This document shows, piece after piece, positions 17,809 to 26,700 of a stretch of 64,000 nt of DNA. The position numbers and the translations under genes are program-made. The stretch spans positions 2,232,001 to 2,296,000 of the forward strand of contig NZ_CP063808.1 of the NCBI RefSeq assembly GCF_018128905.1. Reading direction: 5' to 3'. The stretch is from Streptomyces sp. A2-16. GTDB taxonomy: Bacteria; Actinomycetota; Actinomycetes; Streptomycetales; Streptomycetaceae. Positions within the stretch are counted from its first letter, which is position 1. Each line of letters starts with the position of its first letter. The notes under the pieces are model-generated. The model ran no database searches. It was not told the DNA's origin and was given only the letters and a program-made list of their open reading frames with translations.

Positions 17809-19128
17809 TTACGCCCCCAGCACCCGTCGCACGTAGTCGTTCTGGAACAGCCGCTCGGGATCGAGGCGGTCCCGGAGCGCGGTGAACTCGCCGAAGCGCG
17901 GGTAGACCCCGGCGAAGTACTCGGCGTCGCGCGTGTGGATCTTCCCCCAGTGCGGGCGTCCCTCGTGCGCCGTGAAGATCCGCTCCGCGGCCGTGAAGTA
18001 CGCCTGGTACGGCGTCCCCCTGACCATGTGGACGGCGATGTACGCACTGTCGCGGCCCGAGGCGGTGGACAGCGTGATGTCGTCGGAGGGCGCGGTGCGC
18101 ACCTCCACGGGGAAGCTGACCCGGAGACCCGAGCGGTCGACCATCGTCTTCAGCTCGCGCAGCGTCTCGATCACGGCCTCGCGCGGGACGGCGTACTCCA
18201 TCTCCACGAAGCGCACCCGGCGCGGCGATGTGAAGACCTTGTACGGGATGTCCGTGTACGTCCGCGCGGACAGTGCCTTGCTGGAGATCCGGGCGATCGA
18301 GGGGATCGTGCCCGGCGCCGCGCGGCCCACCCACTGCGCCACCTGGAAGACCCCGTTGGAGAGGAACTCGTCCTCGAACCAGCCCTGGAGCTGCGGCACC
18401 GGCTTCTCGGGGCCCGCGCTGCGGTTGTTGCGCTTGGTGTTGGTGCTGCCGGTGTGCGGGAACCAGTAGAACTCGAAGTGCTCGTTCTCGGCCCAGAGTT
18501 CGTCGAAGTCGCGGGCGACCCTGTCGAAGCTCATCGGCTCCTCGCGGGCCGTCAGCAGGAAGATCGGCTCGACGGCGAACGTGATCGCGGTGACGATGCC
18601 CAGTGCCCCCAGGCCGATCCGCGCGGCCGCGAAGACCTCCGGGTTCTCCTTCTCCGAGCAGCTGAGCACCGAACCGTCGGCAGTGACCAGCTCAAGGCCC
18701 CTGATCTGGGCGGCTATCGACCCCGACTCGCGGCCCGTGCCGTGGGTTCCGGTGCTGGTGGCCCCGGAGACCGTCTGCTCCATGATGTCGCCCATGTTGG
18801 TGAGCGACAGTCCCTCGCGCGCCAGAGCCATGTTGAGTCGCTTGAGCGGGGTGCCGGCCTCCACCGTGACCGTCATGGCGTCCCGGTCGATGTTGCGTAT
18901 GCCGGTCAACAGTTGAGGACGGATCAACACACCGTCGGTCGCGGCGATCGACGTGAAGGAGTGGCCGGTGCCGACGGCCTTCACCTTCAGACCGTCCTCG
19001 GCCGCCTTCCGCACGGCAGCCGTCAGCTCGTCGACCGAGGCGGGCGTGACCTCCCGCGCGGGACGCGCGGAAACATTGCCGCCCCAGTTACGCCACGTGC
19101 CGTTCTTCGCGCTCGCTGCCGTGCTCAA
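17809..19128 (-). CDS. VAO-family FAD-linked sugar-lactone/alditol oxidase-like oxidoreductase
   Basis: A 439-residue flavoenzyme. The N-terminal FAD_binding_4 domain (about 10-175) includes VKAVGTGHSFTSIAATDGV, whose His is the usual covalent FAD site in alditol and aldonolactone oxidases. The C-terminal domain (about 180-435) is of the D-arabinono-1,4-lactone oxidase type and ends with RPHWGKIHT and LDPERLFQNDYVRRVLG. Likely substrates are sugar lactones or polyols, oxidised with O2. The start is taken as TTG 19128 because a GGGGAGG lies just upstream; this makes the conserved region begin STAASAKNGTWRNWGG. The gene begins 41 bp inside the MFS gene upstream, so the two are probably one operon. 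Confidence 0.82.
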   Translation of the reverse strand: MSTAASAKNGTWRNWGGNVSARPAREVTPASVDELTAAVRKAAEDGLKVKAVGTGHSFTSIAATDGVLIRPQLLTGIRNIDRDAMTVTVEAGTPLKRLNMALAREGLSLTNMGDIMEQTVSGATSTGTHGTGRESGSIAAQIRGLELVTADGSVLSCSEKENPEVFAAARIGLGALGIVTAITFAVEPIFLLTAREEPMSFDRVARDFDELWAENEHFEFYWFPHTGSTNTKRNNRSAGPEKPVPQLQGWFEDEFLSNGVFQVAQWVGRAAPGTIPSIARISSKALSARTYTDIPYKVFTSPRRVRFVEMEYAVPREAVIETLRELKTMVDRSGLRVSFPVEVRTAPSDDITLSTASGRDSAYIAVHMVRGTPYQAYFTAAERIFTAHEGRPHWGKIHTRDAEYFAGVYPRFGEFTALRDRLDPERLFQNDYVRRVLGA

Positions 19129-20326
19129 CGCTGCCTCCCCGACGTGGAGCCGGCCTCTTGAGCCGGCGGTACCCCAGGAAACCGACCGCGACCGCGACGG
19201 CCCCGGACACCGCCGGAACCCCGTACCCGGCGCGCGCACCGGCCGCGTCGATCACCCAGCCGGCCGCGGAGGAGCCGAGCGCGACCCCGACCGCGAGCCC
19301 GGTACTGATCCAGGTCATTCCCTCGGTCAGCTGTGCGCGTGGTACGTGCTGCTCGATCAGGGACATCGTCGTGATCATCGTGGGAGCGATGGACAGACCC
19401 GCTACGAACAGCGCCACGGCCAGAAACGGCAAGTTTCCGACCAGTAGGAGGGGGATCATACTCACGGCCATGGCGCATATGCCCAGCAGCCAGCGAGGTT
19501 CGGGCCGCCCCCCGAAGTGCAAAAGCCCGAAGACGAGGCCTGCGACGCAGGAGCCCGCCGCATAGAGGGCGAGCACCAGGCTCGCGGCCCCCTTGTGGCC
19601 CTGCTCGTCGGCGAAGGCCACGGTGACCACGTCCACCGCCCCGAAGATCGCCCCCGTGGCCACGAAGGTGAGCACCAGGACCTGCAGACCCGGTGCGCGC
19701 AGTGCCGTGCGGCCACCGTCGTGCTCACGCGGGTGCGGGGCCGGCTCGGTGGCCCGCTGCGCGGTCAGCCAGAAGACACCGACCGCCAGGAAGCAGGCGG
19801 CGAGCAGCGGACCCGCCTCCGGGAACCAGACCGTGGACAGCCCGATGGAGATGATCGGCCCGAAGATGAAGCAGACCTCGTCGACCACCGACTCGAAGGA
19901 GTAGGCGGTGTGCAACTGAGGCGTGCCGCGGTACAGGGCCGCCCACCGGGCGCGGATCATCGCGCCGAGGCTCGGCACCGAGCCGATGCCCACGGCGCAC
20001 ACGAACAGCACCCAGTCCGGCCAGCCGAAGTGCGCGGCCAGCAGCATCCCGGCGGAGGCCACCAGCGCGACCAGCGTCGCCGGGCGCAGCACCCGCCGCT
20101 GGCCGTGCAGGTCCACCAGCCGGGAGACCTGCGGTCCGATCGCCGCGGCGGCCAGCGCGATGGTGGCCGACAGCGAGCCCGCCAGCCCGTACCGGCCGGT
20201 GAGCTGGGAGATCATCGTGACCACGCCGATGCCCATCATGGACAGCGGCATCCGGCCCACGAAGCCCGCGGCGGCGAAGCCCTTGGAGCCGGGGGCGGCG
20301 AACAGGGCGCGGTAGGGGCTGGGCAC
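19088..20326 (-). CDS. Major facilitator superfamily transporter
   Basis: A 412-residue integral membrane protein with about 12 hydrophobic segments; hydrophilic breaks lie at the mid-loop (RATEPAPHPREHDGGR) and the C-terminus (RRLKRPAPRRGGS). The loop RLVDLHGQRRVLRPATLV sits where the MFS signature loop 2-3 is expected. The substrate is unknown; such DUF-like MFS proteins are usually drug or metabolite exporters. GTG 20326 is chosen because a CGGAGA ribosome site lies upstream and residue 1 then begins PSPYRALFA just before the first helix; a longer frame reaches 20452 but adds a non-membrane stretch. It overlaps the flavoenzyme gene by 41 bp, suggesting co-expression. Confidence 0.8.
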   Translation of the reverse strand: MPSPYRALFAAPGSKGFAAAGFVGRMPLSMMGIGVVTMISQLTGRYGLAGSLSATIALAAAAIGPQVSRLVDLHGQRRVLRPATLVALVASAGMLLAAHFGWPDWVLFVCAVGIGSVPSLGAMIRARWAALYRGTPQLHTAYSFESVVDEVCFIFGPIISIGLSTVWFPEAGPLLAACFLAVGVFWLTAQRATEPAPHPREHDGGRTALRAPGLQVLVLTFVATGAIFGAVDVVTVAFADEQGHKGAASLVLALYAAGSCVAGLVFGLLHFGGRPEPRWLLGICAMAVSMIPLLLVGNLPFLAVALFVAGLSIAPTMITTMSLIEQHVPRAQLTEGMTWISTGLAVGVALGSSAAGWVIDAAGARAGYGVPAVSGAVAVAVGFLGYRRLKRPAPRRGGSVEHGSEREERHVA

Positions 20327-20496
20327 AGGGGTCTCCGGTCGGCCGGCGAGCAGCGGCTCGTGCAGCGGTAAGGCGCGAATACGCCTGATACAGCTTACGG
20401 GTGAGGTGACCCCGACGCACCCGTTCGAACGGTCGGGAACCCGGGTGGTCACCCCGCCGTTTCCCGGCTGTCAGTACCGGATGACAGGATCGACCC

Positions 20497-21624
20497 ATGC
20501 GAGACGCGCTCGACGCCACCCCCTACGACGCCCTGCTCCTGCTCTCGTTCGGAGGCCCCGAGGGCCCGGACGACGTGGTCCCGTTCCTGGAGAACGTGAC
20601 GCGCGGGCGCGGCATCCCCAAGGAACGCCTGAAGGAAGTCGGACAGCACTACTTCCTGTTCGGCGGGGTCAGCCCCATCAACGACCAGAACCGTGCCCTG
20701 CTGGACGCCCTCCGCAAGGACTTCGCGGACCACGGCCTGGACCTGCCGATCTACTGGGGCAACCGCAACTGGGCGCCCTACCTCACCGACACCCTGCGCG
20801 AGATGGTCGCCGACGGCCACCGCCGCATCCTGGTCCTCGCCACCAGCGCCTACGCCTCCTACTCGGGCTGCCGCCAGTACCGCGAGAACCTCGCCGACTC
20901 GCTGGCGGCCCTGGAGGCCGAGGGCCTGGAGCTCCCCAAGGTCGACAAGCTGCGGCACTACTTCAACCACCCCGGCTTCCTGGAGCCCATGGTCGACGGG
21001 GTGGTCGAGTCCCTCGCCGAGCTCCCCGAGGACGTCCGCGACGGCGCCCACATCGCCTTCTCGACCCACTCGATCCCGACCGCCTCCGCGGACACCTCGG
21101 GTCCCGTCGAGGGCCACGGCGAGGGCGGGGCGTACGTCGCGCAGCACCTGGAGGTCGCGCGACTGATCGCCGACGCCGTCCGTGAGCGCACCGGTGTCGA
21201 GCACCCCTGGCAGCTCGTGTACCAGTCGCGGTCCGGAGCCCCGCACATCCCGTGGCTGGAGCCCGACATCTGCGACCACCTGGAGGAGCGCCACGAGTCC
21301 GGCGTCCCGGCCGTGGTGATCGCGCCCGTCGGTTTCGTCTCCGACCACATGGAGGTCCTCTACGACCTCGACACCGAGGCGAAGGCCAAGGCGGAGGAAC
21401 TCGGCCTGCCGATGCGACGCTCGGCGACCGTCGGCGACGACCCCCGTTTCGCCGCCGCCGTCCGCGACCTGGTCCTGGAGCGGGCCGCCGTCGAGCGCGG
21501 ACAGGAGGTCACGCCCTGCGCCCTCGGCGCGCTCGGGGCCGACCACAACGTCTGCCCGGTCGGCTGCTGCCCCGCCCGAGCCCCCAAGCCCGCCGCCGCG
21601 GGCGTCGACAGCCCGTACGCGTGA
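20497..21624 (+). CDS. hemH: Ferrochelatase (coproporphyrin-type, [2Fe-2S])
   Basis: A 375-residue HemH/CpfC. It inserts Fe2+ into porphyrin; in actinobacteria the physiological substrate is coproporphyrin III in the coproporphyrin-dependent heme pathway. The catalytic histidine is His191 (FSTHSIP) and the acidic partner is in [13 protein letters not shown]. Cysteines at 125 (SGCRQYREN) and 341, 353, 357/358 ([18 protein letters not shown]) match the four-cysteine pattern that ligates the [2Fe-2S] cluster in Mycobacterium ferrochelatase. The following inositol-phosphatase gene begins 9 bp after the stop. The divergent MFS gene upstream leaves about 170 bp for promoters. Confidence 0.94.
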   Translation: MRDALDATPYDALLLLSFGGPEGPDDVVPFLENVTRGRGIPKERLKEVGQHYFLFGGVSPINDQNRALLDALRKDFADHGLDLPIYWGNRNWAPYLTDTLREMVADGHRRILVLATSAYASYSGCRQYRENLADSLAALEAEGLELPKVDKLRHYFNHPGFLEPMVDGVVESLAELPEDVRDGAHIAFSTHSIPTASADTSGPVEGHGEGGAYVAQHLEVARLIADAVRERTGVEHPWQLVYQSRSGAPHIPWLEPDICDHLEERHESGVPAVVIAPVGFVSDHMEVLYDLDTEAKAKAEELGLPMRRSATVGDDPRFAAAVRDLVLERAAVERGQEVTPCALGALGADHNVCPVGCCPARAPKPAAAGVDSPYA

Positions 21625-21632
21625 GGAGCCCC

Positions 21633-22448
21633 GTGACCGACCCCCTGCACGCGGAACTGCTTCGGCCGGCCCAGGAGGCCGCTCGTCGCGCCGGCACCCT
21701 GCTGCGGGACGGCCGCCCGGCCGACCTCGCCGTCGCCAGGACCAAGTCCAGTCCCATCGACGTGGTGACCGAGATGGACATCGCGGCGGAGAAACTCATC
21801 ACGGACCTGATCTCCGAGCAGCGCCCGGACGACGGCTTCCTCGGCGAGGAGGGCGCCTCCACCGAGGGCACCAGTGGCGTCCGCTGGGTCATCGACCCGC
21901 TCGACGGCACGGTCAACTACCTTTACGGGCTGCCGACCTGGTCCGTCTCCATCGCCGCCGAGCAGGACGGCGAGACCGTCGTCGGGGTCGTCGCGGTGCC
22001 GATGCGCGGGGAGACGTACCACGCGGTCCGCGGCGCGGGCGCCTGGGCCACGGGTGCCTGGGAGGGCGAGCGCGCGCTGACCTGCCGCCCGGCGCCGCCC
22101 CTGGAACAGGCCCTGGTGTCCACCGGCTTCAACTACGTCACCGAGGTCCGCACCCACCAGGCCGACGTGGCCCGGAGGCTGATCCCCCTCCTGCGTGACA
22201 TCCGCCGCGGCGGATCGGCGGCGGTCGACCTGTGCGACCTGGCCGCGGGCCGCCTGGACGGCTACTACGAGCGAGGACTGAACGCCTGGGACTACGGGGC
22301 GGGCGACCTCATCGCCCGGGAAGCGGGCGTCCTGACCGGCGGCCGCCCCGGAGAGCGCCCGAACCCCGGCCTCACCGTCGCCGGCACCCCAGGGGTCTTC
22401 GAGCCCCTCCAGCAGCTCCTGGAGGACTTCGGCGCCTGGCACGACTGA
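21633..22448 (+). CDS. Inositol monophosphatase family protein (SuhB-like)
   Basis: A 271-residue Mg2+/Li+-sensitive phosphatase-fold enzyme. Metal-site motifs are complete: FLGEEG (Glu), WVIDPLDGTVNYLYGLP (Asp-x-x-Asp-Gly-Thr) and LNAWDYGAGDLIAREAG (Asp). Likely substrates are inositol-1-phosphate or related sugar phosphates, supplying inositol for mycothiol and phosphatidylinositol. GTG 21633 follows the hemH stop by 8 bp with GAGGAG at 21623-21628, which overlaps that stop, so the two genes form an operon. A strong hairpin follows. The paired suhB position next to the DUF4193 block agrees with mycobacterial gene order as I recall it. Confidence 0.9.
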   Translation: MTDPLHAELLRPAQEAARRAGTLLRDGRPADLAVARTKSSPIDVVTEMDIAAEKLITDLISEQRPDDGFLGEEGASTEGTSGVRWVIDPLDGTVNYLYGLPTWSVSIAAEQDGETVVGVVAVPMRGETYHAVRGAGAWATGAWEGERALTCRPAPPLEQALVSTGFNYVTEVRTHQADVARRLIPLLRDIRRGGSAAVDLCDLAAGRLDGYYERGLNAWDYGAGDLIAREAGVLTGGRPGERPNPGLTVAGTPGVFEPLQQLLEDFGAWHD

Positions 22449-22496
22449 CGGGCCGACTCCCGGCGAACACGAGGTGAACAGGCCCGTGCGCCGACG

Positions 22497-22535
22497 CAGC
22501 GGGCCCCCGGCGCTGGATTCGCCGGGGGCCCGCTG
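22497..22535. terminator. Bidirectional terminator
   Basis: Perfect hairpin with 16-bp G/C arms (22497-22512 and 22520-22535) and a 7-nt loop, between the phosphatase gene and the convergent 56-aa gene. Confidence 0.9.
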
Positions 22536-22552
22536 TCGTGCCGCGAAGTCGA

Positions 22553-22723
22553 TCAGACGCCGGCGCTGACCTCCACACCGTGCTCGGCGGCGAGGCGGCG
22601 CAGGTCGTCGAGCTCGCCCTGCTCCACCTCGACGAGGAAGTCGTCGCCCTCGTCACGAGCCCGCGTCAGGTCGGTCTCGGTCGCCCTTATGCGCTGCAGA
22701 AGTCCTGCGGTGAATGCGTCCAT
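22553..22723 (-). CDS. Small conserved hypothetical protein, 56 aa
   Basis: A 56-residue acidic, probably all-helical protein (MDAFTAGLLQRIRATETD at the start, many Leu/Glu/Asp/Arg). A helical hairpin or coiled coil is plausible: hydrophobics recur at 3-4 residue steps in LVEVEQGELDDLRRLAAEHG. I do not recognise a named family, though similar small proteins occur next to cutRS in Streptomyces as I recall. ATG 22723 has GAGGGGG about 6 nt upstream. It is divergent from cutR with 414 bp between. No cysteine, signal or membrane segment is present. Confidence 0.65.
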   Translation of the reverse strand: MDAFTAGLLQRIRATETDLTRARDEGDDFLVEVEQGELDDLRRLAAEHGVEVSAGV

Positions 22724-23137
22724 GCTGCGCCCCCTCGTCCTGGGTCGTGGGTCGGTGGCACGGGGGTGTGCCGATCGGAAGGGGCGATCACGTCTCCTGC
22801 GGGTGCCCAGCGCTGCCCTGCCGGGCGGCGACGGTGCCGGACACCCACGCCCGCTCTGGACAAACGGGAGCACGTAGTGCCGCATGGTGGTACGGCACAT
22901 GCAGAGCGTGATCGCGGGGTGTAAAGCCGTCCTCCCCCCGCTCCCTTCGACGGAAACCTCAACCACGCGAGAAAATCCCGCATTCCCGCTCTCACACCTG
23001 TCTTTCAGCTGCCGCTCACCCGCCTTACAGCCGACTTATGGCCGAAAAGGGCAGGATGGAAGCCAACACTGACCCGGACCCCTGCCCGCGCGTGCCCGAA
23101 ACGCGCTACGCGGGTGGACACAGGAAGGACAAGCGAC
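22724..23137. promoter_or_regulatory. Divergent regulatory region, 56-aa gene / cutR
   Basis: No gene is seen in these 414 bp. A dyad GTGCCG (22877-22882) / CGGCAC (22893-22898) lies nearer the 56-aa gene. Near cutR, TTTCAGC (23003-23009) and TTACAGC (23025-23031) repeat in the same orientation 22 bp apart, the spacing expected for tandem binding of an OmpR-family regulator; a looser CTTATGG follows. This could be a CutR autoregulatory site (inference). Confidence 0.4.
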
Positions 23138-23791
23138 GTGCGCGTACTCGTCGTCGAGGACGAGCAGCTGCTCGCCGATGCGGTGGCCACCGGACTGCGC
23201 CGGGAGGCCATGGCCGTCGACGTCGTGTACGACGGTGCGGCCGCCCTGGAGCGCATCGGCGTCAACGACTACGACGTGGTCGTCCTCGACCGCGACCTCC
23301 CCCTCGTCCACGGCGACGACGTCTGCCGCAAGATCGTCGAACTCGGCATGCCCACCCGCGTGCTGATGCTCACGGCGTCCGGCGACGTCAGCGACCGTGT
23401 CGAGGGCCTGGAGATCGGCGCCGACGACTACCTGCCGAAGCCCTTCGCCTTCAGCGAGCTGACGGCACGCGTGCGTGCCCTCGGCCGGCGCACCAGCGTG
23501 CCGCTGCCGCCGGTCCTGGAGCGCGCCGGGATCAAGCTCGACCCCAACCGCCGCGAGGTCTTCCGTGACGGCAAGGAGGTCCAGCTGGCGCCGAAGGAGT
23601 TCGCCGTCCTGGAGGTGCTGATGCGCTCCGAGGGCGCCGTCGTCTCCGCGGAGCAGCTCCTGGAGAAGGCCTGGGACGAGAACACCGACCCGTTCACCAA
23701 CGTCGTGCGGGTGACCGTGATGACCTTGCGCCGCAAGCTGGGCGAACCCCCGGTGATCGTCACCGTCCCCGGCTCGGGATACCGGATCTGA
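23138..23791 (+). CDS. cutR: Response regulator CutR (OmpR family)
   Basis: A 217-residue response regulator. The receiver domain (1-115) has the acidic pocket VVEDEQ and phosphorylation site Asp51 (VVVLDRDLPLVHG), with the conserved Lys in LPKPFAF. The C-terminal winged-helix DNA-binding domain (about 125-215) is of the OmpR/PhoB type (VQLAPKEFAVLEVLMRSEG; VTVMTLRRKLGEPPVI; VPGSGYRI). The sequence is recognisable as S. lividans/S. coelicolor CutR. CutRS affects secondary metabolism and the response to extracellular protein misfolding. GTG 23138 is preceded by AGGAAGGA. cutS starts 7 nt after the stop. Confidence 0.93.
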   Translation: MRVLVVEDEQLLADAVATGLRREAMAVDVVYDGAAALERIGVNDYDVVVLDRDLPLVHGDDVCRKIVELGMPTRVLMLTASGDVSDRVEGLEIGADDYLPKPFAFSELTARVRALGRRTSVPLPPVLERAGIKLDPNRREVFRDGKEVQLAPKEFAVLEVLMRSEGAVVSAEQLLEKAWDENTDPFTNVVRVTVMTLRRKLGEPPVIVTVPGSGYRI

Positions 23792-23797
23792 TAACCC

Positions 23798-25036
23798 GTG
23801 GCCTCGACTCCCGCTCCTCCCCAGGCCCCTCCGAAGCCCACCTGGGACCCCCGGAGGCCGGCGCCGCAGCTGCCCTGGCTGCGCCCGACCATCCGCATAA
23901 GGCTGACCCTGCTCTACGGCGGCATGTTCCTGATCGCCGGCATCCTGCTGCTGTCGATCATCTACCTGGTCGCCGCCCAGGCACTGAACGTCGGCAGCAA
24001 ACTGCCCTTCGAGATCACCTCGGGCAATGTCACCAGCGACATCTGCAACAACCTGCCGTCGGCAGGGCGGGCCGACGTCATGAACAAGGCCATCAACGCC
24101 TGCGTCAACGCCCAGCGCCAGCACGCCCTCGACGACCTCCTGAGCCGTTCCCTGCTGGCCCTGCTCGGCCTCGCGATCATCGCCTTCGCCTTCGGCTACG
24201 CGATGGCGGGCCGCGTCCTGTCGCCGCTGGGCCGGATCCTGCGCACCGCCCGCGCGGTGGCCGGCTCGGACCTCTCCCGCCGTATCGAGCTGGACGGCCC
24301 GGACGACGAGATCAAGGAACTGGCCGACACCTTCGACGACATGCTGGAACGCCTGGAGCGCGCCTTCACGGCCCAGCAGCGCTTCGTCGGCAACGCCTCG
24401 CACGAGCTGCGGACGCCGCTGGCGATCAACCGCACGCTCCTGGAGGTGCATCTGTCGGATCCGGGGGCACCCGTGGAGCTGCAACAGCTGGGCAAGACGC
24501 TGCTGGCCACCAACGAGCGCAGTGAACAGCTCGTGGAGGGCCTGCTGCTGCTCGCCCGCAGCGACAACCAGATCGTCGAGCGCAAGCCCGTGGACCTCGC
24601 CGAGGTCGCCGAGCAGGCGGTCGACCAGGTGCACGGCGAGGCGGAGGCCAAGGGCGTGGCGATCCGCGGCGAGCAGAAGACGGCGGTTGTCCAGGGCAAC
24701 GGCGTCCTGCTGGAGCGGATCGCCCTGAACCTGGTGCAGAATGCCGTGCGCTACAACGTGCCCGAGGGCGGCTGGGTCGAGGTGACCACGGAGATCCAGC
24801 ACGGCCACGCGGTGCTCACGGTGTCCAACACGGGCCCCGTGGTGCCGGCGTACGAGGTCGACAATCTCTTCGAGCCCTTCAAGCGACTGCGCGGCGCCGA
24901 CCGCACGGGCAGCGACAAGGGTGTCGGTCTCGGTCTGTCCATCGTGCGGTCCGTGGCGCGGGCGCACGGCGGGCACATCACCGCTCAGCCGCGTGAAGGG
25001 GGTGGGCTCGTGATGCGAGTCGCCCTTCCCGTCTGA
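23798..25036 (+). CDS. cutS: Sensor histidine kinase CutS
   Basis: A 412-residue membrane kinase. A proline-rich N-terminus (1-30) precedes TM1 (about 38-60) and a short extracytoplasmic loop (about 61-117); TM2 follows (about 118-138), then HAMP (about 139-190), the dimerisation domain with His202 (GNASHELRTPLA), and the ATPase (N box LNLVQNAVRYN, G box KGVGLGLSIV). The loop contains exactly two cysteines, Cys83 (DICNN) and Cys102 (NACVN). Recent work on CutRS, as I recall it, ties such a pair to redox or disulfide sensing outside the membrane. It is co-transcribed with cutR. No terminator is obvious immediately downstream. Confidence 0.93.
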   Translation: MASTPAPPQAPPKPTWDPRRPAPQLPWLRPTIRIRLTLLYGGMFLIAGILLLSIIYLVAAQALNVGSKLPFEITSGNVTSDICNNLPSAGRADVMNKAINACVNAQRQHALDDLLSRSLLALLGLAIIAFAFGYAMAGRVLSPLGRILRTARAVAGSDLSRRIELDGPDDEIKELADTFDDMLERLERAFTAQQRFVGNASHELRTPLAINRTLLEVHLSDPGAPVELQQLGKTLLATNERSEQLVEGLLLLARSDNQIVERKPVDLAEVAEQAVDQVHGEAEAKGVAIRGEQKTAVVQGNGVLLERIALNLVQNAVRYNVPEGGWVEVTTEIQHGHAVLTVSNTGPVVPAYEVDNLFEPFKRLRGADRTGSDKGVGLGLSIVRSVARAHGGHITAQPREGGGLVMRVALPV

Positions 25037-25440
25037 GACCATGGCCCCCGCACTGAGATCAACACACAGGGATGTTCGCTTTGCGCGGAATTTTCTGGGC
25101 ACCAGGAGGACCGCCCCATGTGTGATCGATCACAAGGGAGAATTTCCGGCCATCTACTCTCCGTGATCATGCACCCTGTCGGAAAGCCGGGAACATCCGG
25201 TTTTCAGGGGTCCTGATCACGGGAAGTACACGGTGAGACGCCTTTGAAGTGCGGGATTCGGACCGTGTACGGTCCCGATCGCCATCCAACCCGATCACTC
25301 AAGAGGAGTCCGGTTGGGTGTCGATTGAGTAACAGACCTTGATGTGAGGCAAAATCTCCGCCTCGGGTCGGGCACAAGTCCGGCCTCTCACGCGTTACGT
25401 GCGCTGGAGACACCGCAGACACCCAGAGGGGGAGAGCGAC
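25037..25440 (+). promoter_or_regulatory. 404-bp palindrome-rich leader region upstream of the DUF4193 gene
   Basis: No supported gene, but the region is clearly more A/T-rich than its surroundings. It holds a perfect 14-bp palindrome TGTGATCGATCACA (25121-25134), further TGATCA motifs at about 25163 and 25213, a near-perfect dyad GGACCGTGTACGGTCC (25260-25275) and a dyad CCAACC/GGTTGG (about 25287-25318) with an inner ACTC/GAGT stem. These could be operators or a structured 5' leader of the downstream gene. Confidence 0.4.
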
Positions 25441-25737
25441 ATGGCAACGGATTACGACACCCCACGCAAGACCGACGACGACGTCGACTCGGACAGCCTT
25501 GAAGAGCTCAAGGCGCGTAGGAACGACAAGTCGACTTCCGCAGTGGACGTCGACGAGTTCGAGGCCGCCGAAGGCCTGGAGCTGCCCGGAGCGGACCTCT
25601 CGAACGAAGAGCTGGCCGTAAGGGTGCTTCCCAAGCAGCAGGACGAGTTCACCTGCATGAGCTGCTTCCTGGTGCACCACCGCAGCCAGCTGGCCCGGGA
25701 GAAGAACGGCCAGCCGATCTGCCGCGACTGCGACTGA
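25441..25737 (+). CDS. DUF4193 family zinc-ribbon protein
   Basis: A 98-residue small acidic protein widely conserved in Actinobacteria. The first 65 residues are Asp/Glu-rich and probably flexible (DTPRKTDDDVDSDSLEEL). The C-terminal 30 residues hold a zinc ribbon: CMSC (about 77-80) and CRDCD at the very end. The function is not established; the family sits in a conserved block with dut, DUF3093 and DUF3710 genes. ATG 25441 has GAGGGGGAG about 6-8 nt upstream. The upstream 404 bp carry several palindromes. The next gene follows within 14 bp, so the two may be co-transcribed. Confidence 0.9.
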   Translation: MATDYDTPRKTDDDVDSDSLEELKARRNDKSTSAVDVDEFEAAEGLELPGADLSNEELAVRVLPKQQDEFTCMSCFLVHHRSQLAREKNGQPICRDCD

Positions 25738-25750
25738 GGGCGGGTCGGGC

Positions 25751-26647
25751 ATGACTGGCTCGACCCCTCCTTGGAAGCGCCGCTCTCCCCGATGGGGAGC
25801 GGACCAGGGGCCGTCCGACGGCCCCCACCGCGCGCGTGACGACGAGCGGGGCTCTTTCGATCCGGGAGCCTCGCTCGAACCCGCGGCCGGCCGGGTTGAC
25901 CTCCCGGTGCAGGCCGACAGGACCAGGACGCCCGCGCCCGTCGCGAAACGACGGGTGGCGGCGATCCGGGACAGGGCCCGGGAAGGGGTCCGCAAGGGCG
26001 GCAGCCGGGCCAGGGCGGGCCTGGCGTACGTCACCGACCGGATCATCGAGAACGCCCCGCGTATCCCCGTACGGGACCTCGCGACCCTCCGCCGTCAGTT
26101 CCCCGGTCTCGGACCCGAGGAACTCGCGGACAAGCTCGTCACGGGAGCCGCGAGCGCCACGGCCACGGTCGGAGCCGGGATCGGCGCGGCGGCGATGCTT
26201 CCCGTGCCGCCGGCGATGCCGACCGAACTGGCCGCCGAGATCACCGGCGTGGCCGCGATCGAGCTGAAGCTGATCGCCGAACTCCACGAGGTCTACGGCG
26301 TACGGCCGCCCGGCAACCTGAAGCAGCGCAGCACCGCCTATCTGGACTCCTGGTCGGGTGAGCGCGGGATCGACGTGAAGAAGCCGTCGACGTTCAACTC
26401 GGCCGTCAACAGCCACATGAAGCAACAGCTGCGCCAGCAGATCATGAAGCGGACCATTCGCGACCTGCCGAACCTGATGCCGTTCATGGTGGGCGCGGCC
26501 GTGGGGGCGGTCATGAACCGCCGCGACACCCGGAAGCTCGCCGAGCGCATCCGCAAGGACCTGCGGAAGACCCAGGTCCCGTGGGACGCGCTGCCCGAGC
26601 TCCCCGCCCTGGAGACTCCGGCGGACCCGCTGGAACTGGAGGGGTAA
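25751..26647 (+). CDS. Conserved hypothetical protein with central hydrophobic helices (EcsC-like?)
   Basis: A 298-residue protein I cannot assign with confidence. Residues 1-75 are low-complexity, basic and Pro-rich, probably disordered. About 85-200 contains an amphipathic/hydrophobic part (VGAGIGAAAMLPVPPAMPTE and TGVAAIELKLIAELHEVYG), resembling the glycine-rich helical core of EcsC-type proteins. The 215-265 region (PNLMPFMVGAAVGAVMNRRD) could insert in or bind a membrane. The C-terminus is charged then Pro-rich. It lies 13 bp after the DUF4193 stop in the same direction and is likely in its operon. The Shine-Dalgarno is weak (GGGCGGG), and an internal start is possible. Confidence 0.6.
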   Translation: MTGSTPPWKRRSPRWGADQGPSDGPHRARDDERGSFDPGASLEPAAGRVDLPVQADRTRTPAPVAKRRVAAIRDRAREGVRKGGSRARAGLAYVTDRIIENAPRIPVRDLATLRRQFPGLGPEELADKLVTGAASATATVGAGIGAAAMLPVPPAMPTELAAEITGVAAIELKLIAELHEVYGVRPPGNLKQRSTAYLDSWSGERGIDVKKPSTFNSAVNSHMKQQLRQQIMKRTIRDLPNLMPFMVGAAVGAVMNRRDTRKLAERIRKDLRKTQVPWDALPELPALETPADPLELEG

Positions 26648-26700
26648 GACTTCCGTGAGACTTCAGGTCTCACCGCCGGGTGAAGTCCTGCACGAACGTT

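Noticed and set aside
25121..25134. TGTGATCGATCACA as a Crp binding site
   Set aside because: Crp sites have the two half-sites 8 nt apart (GTG-N8-CAC type); here it is N6. Still reported as an unexplained palindrome.
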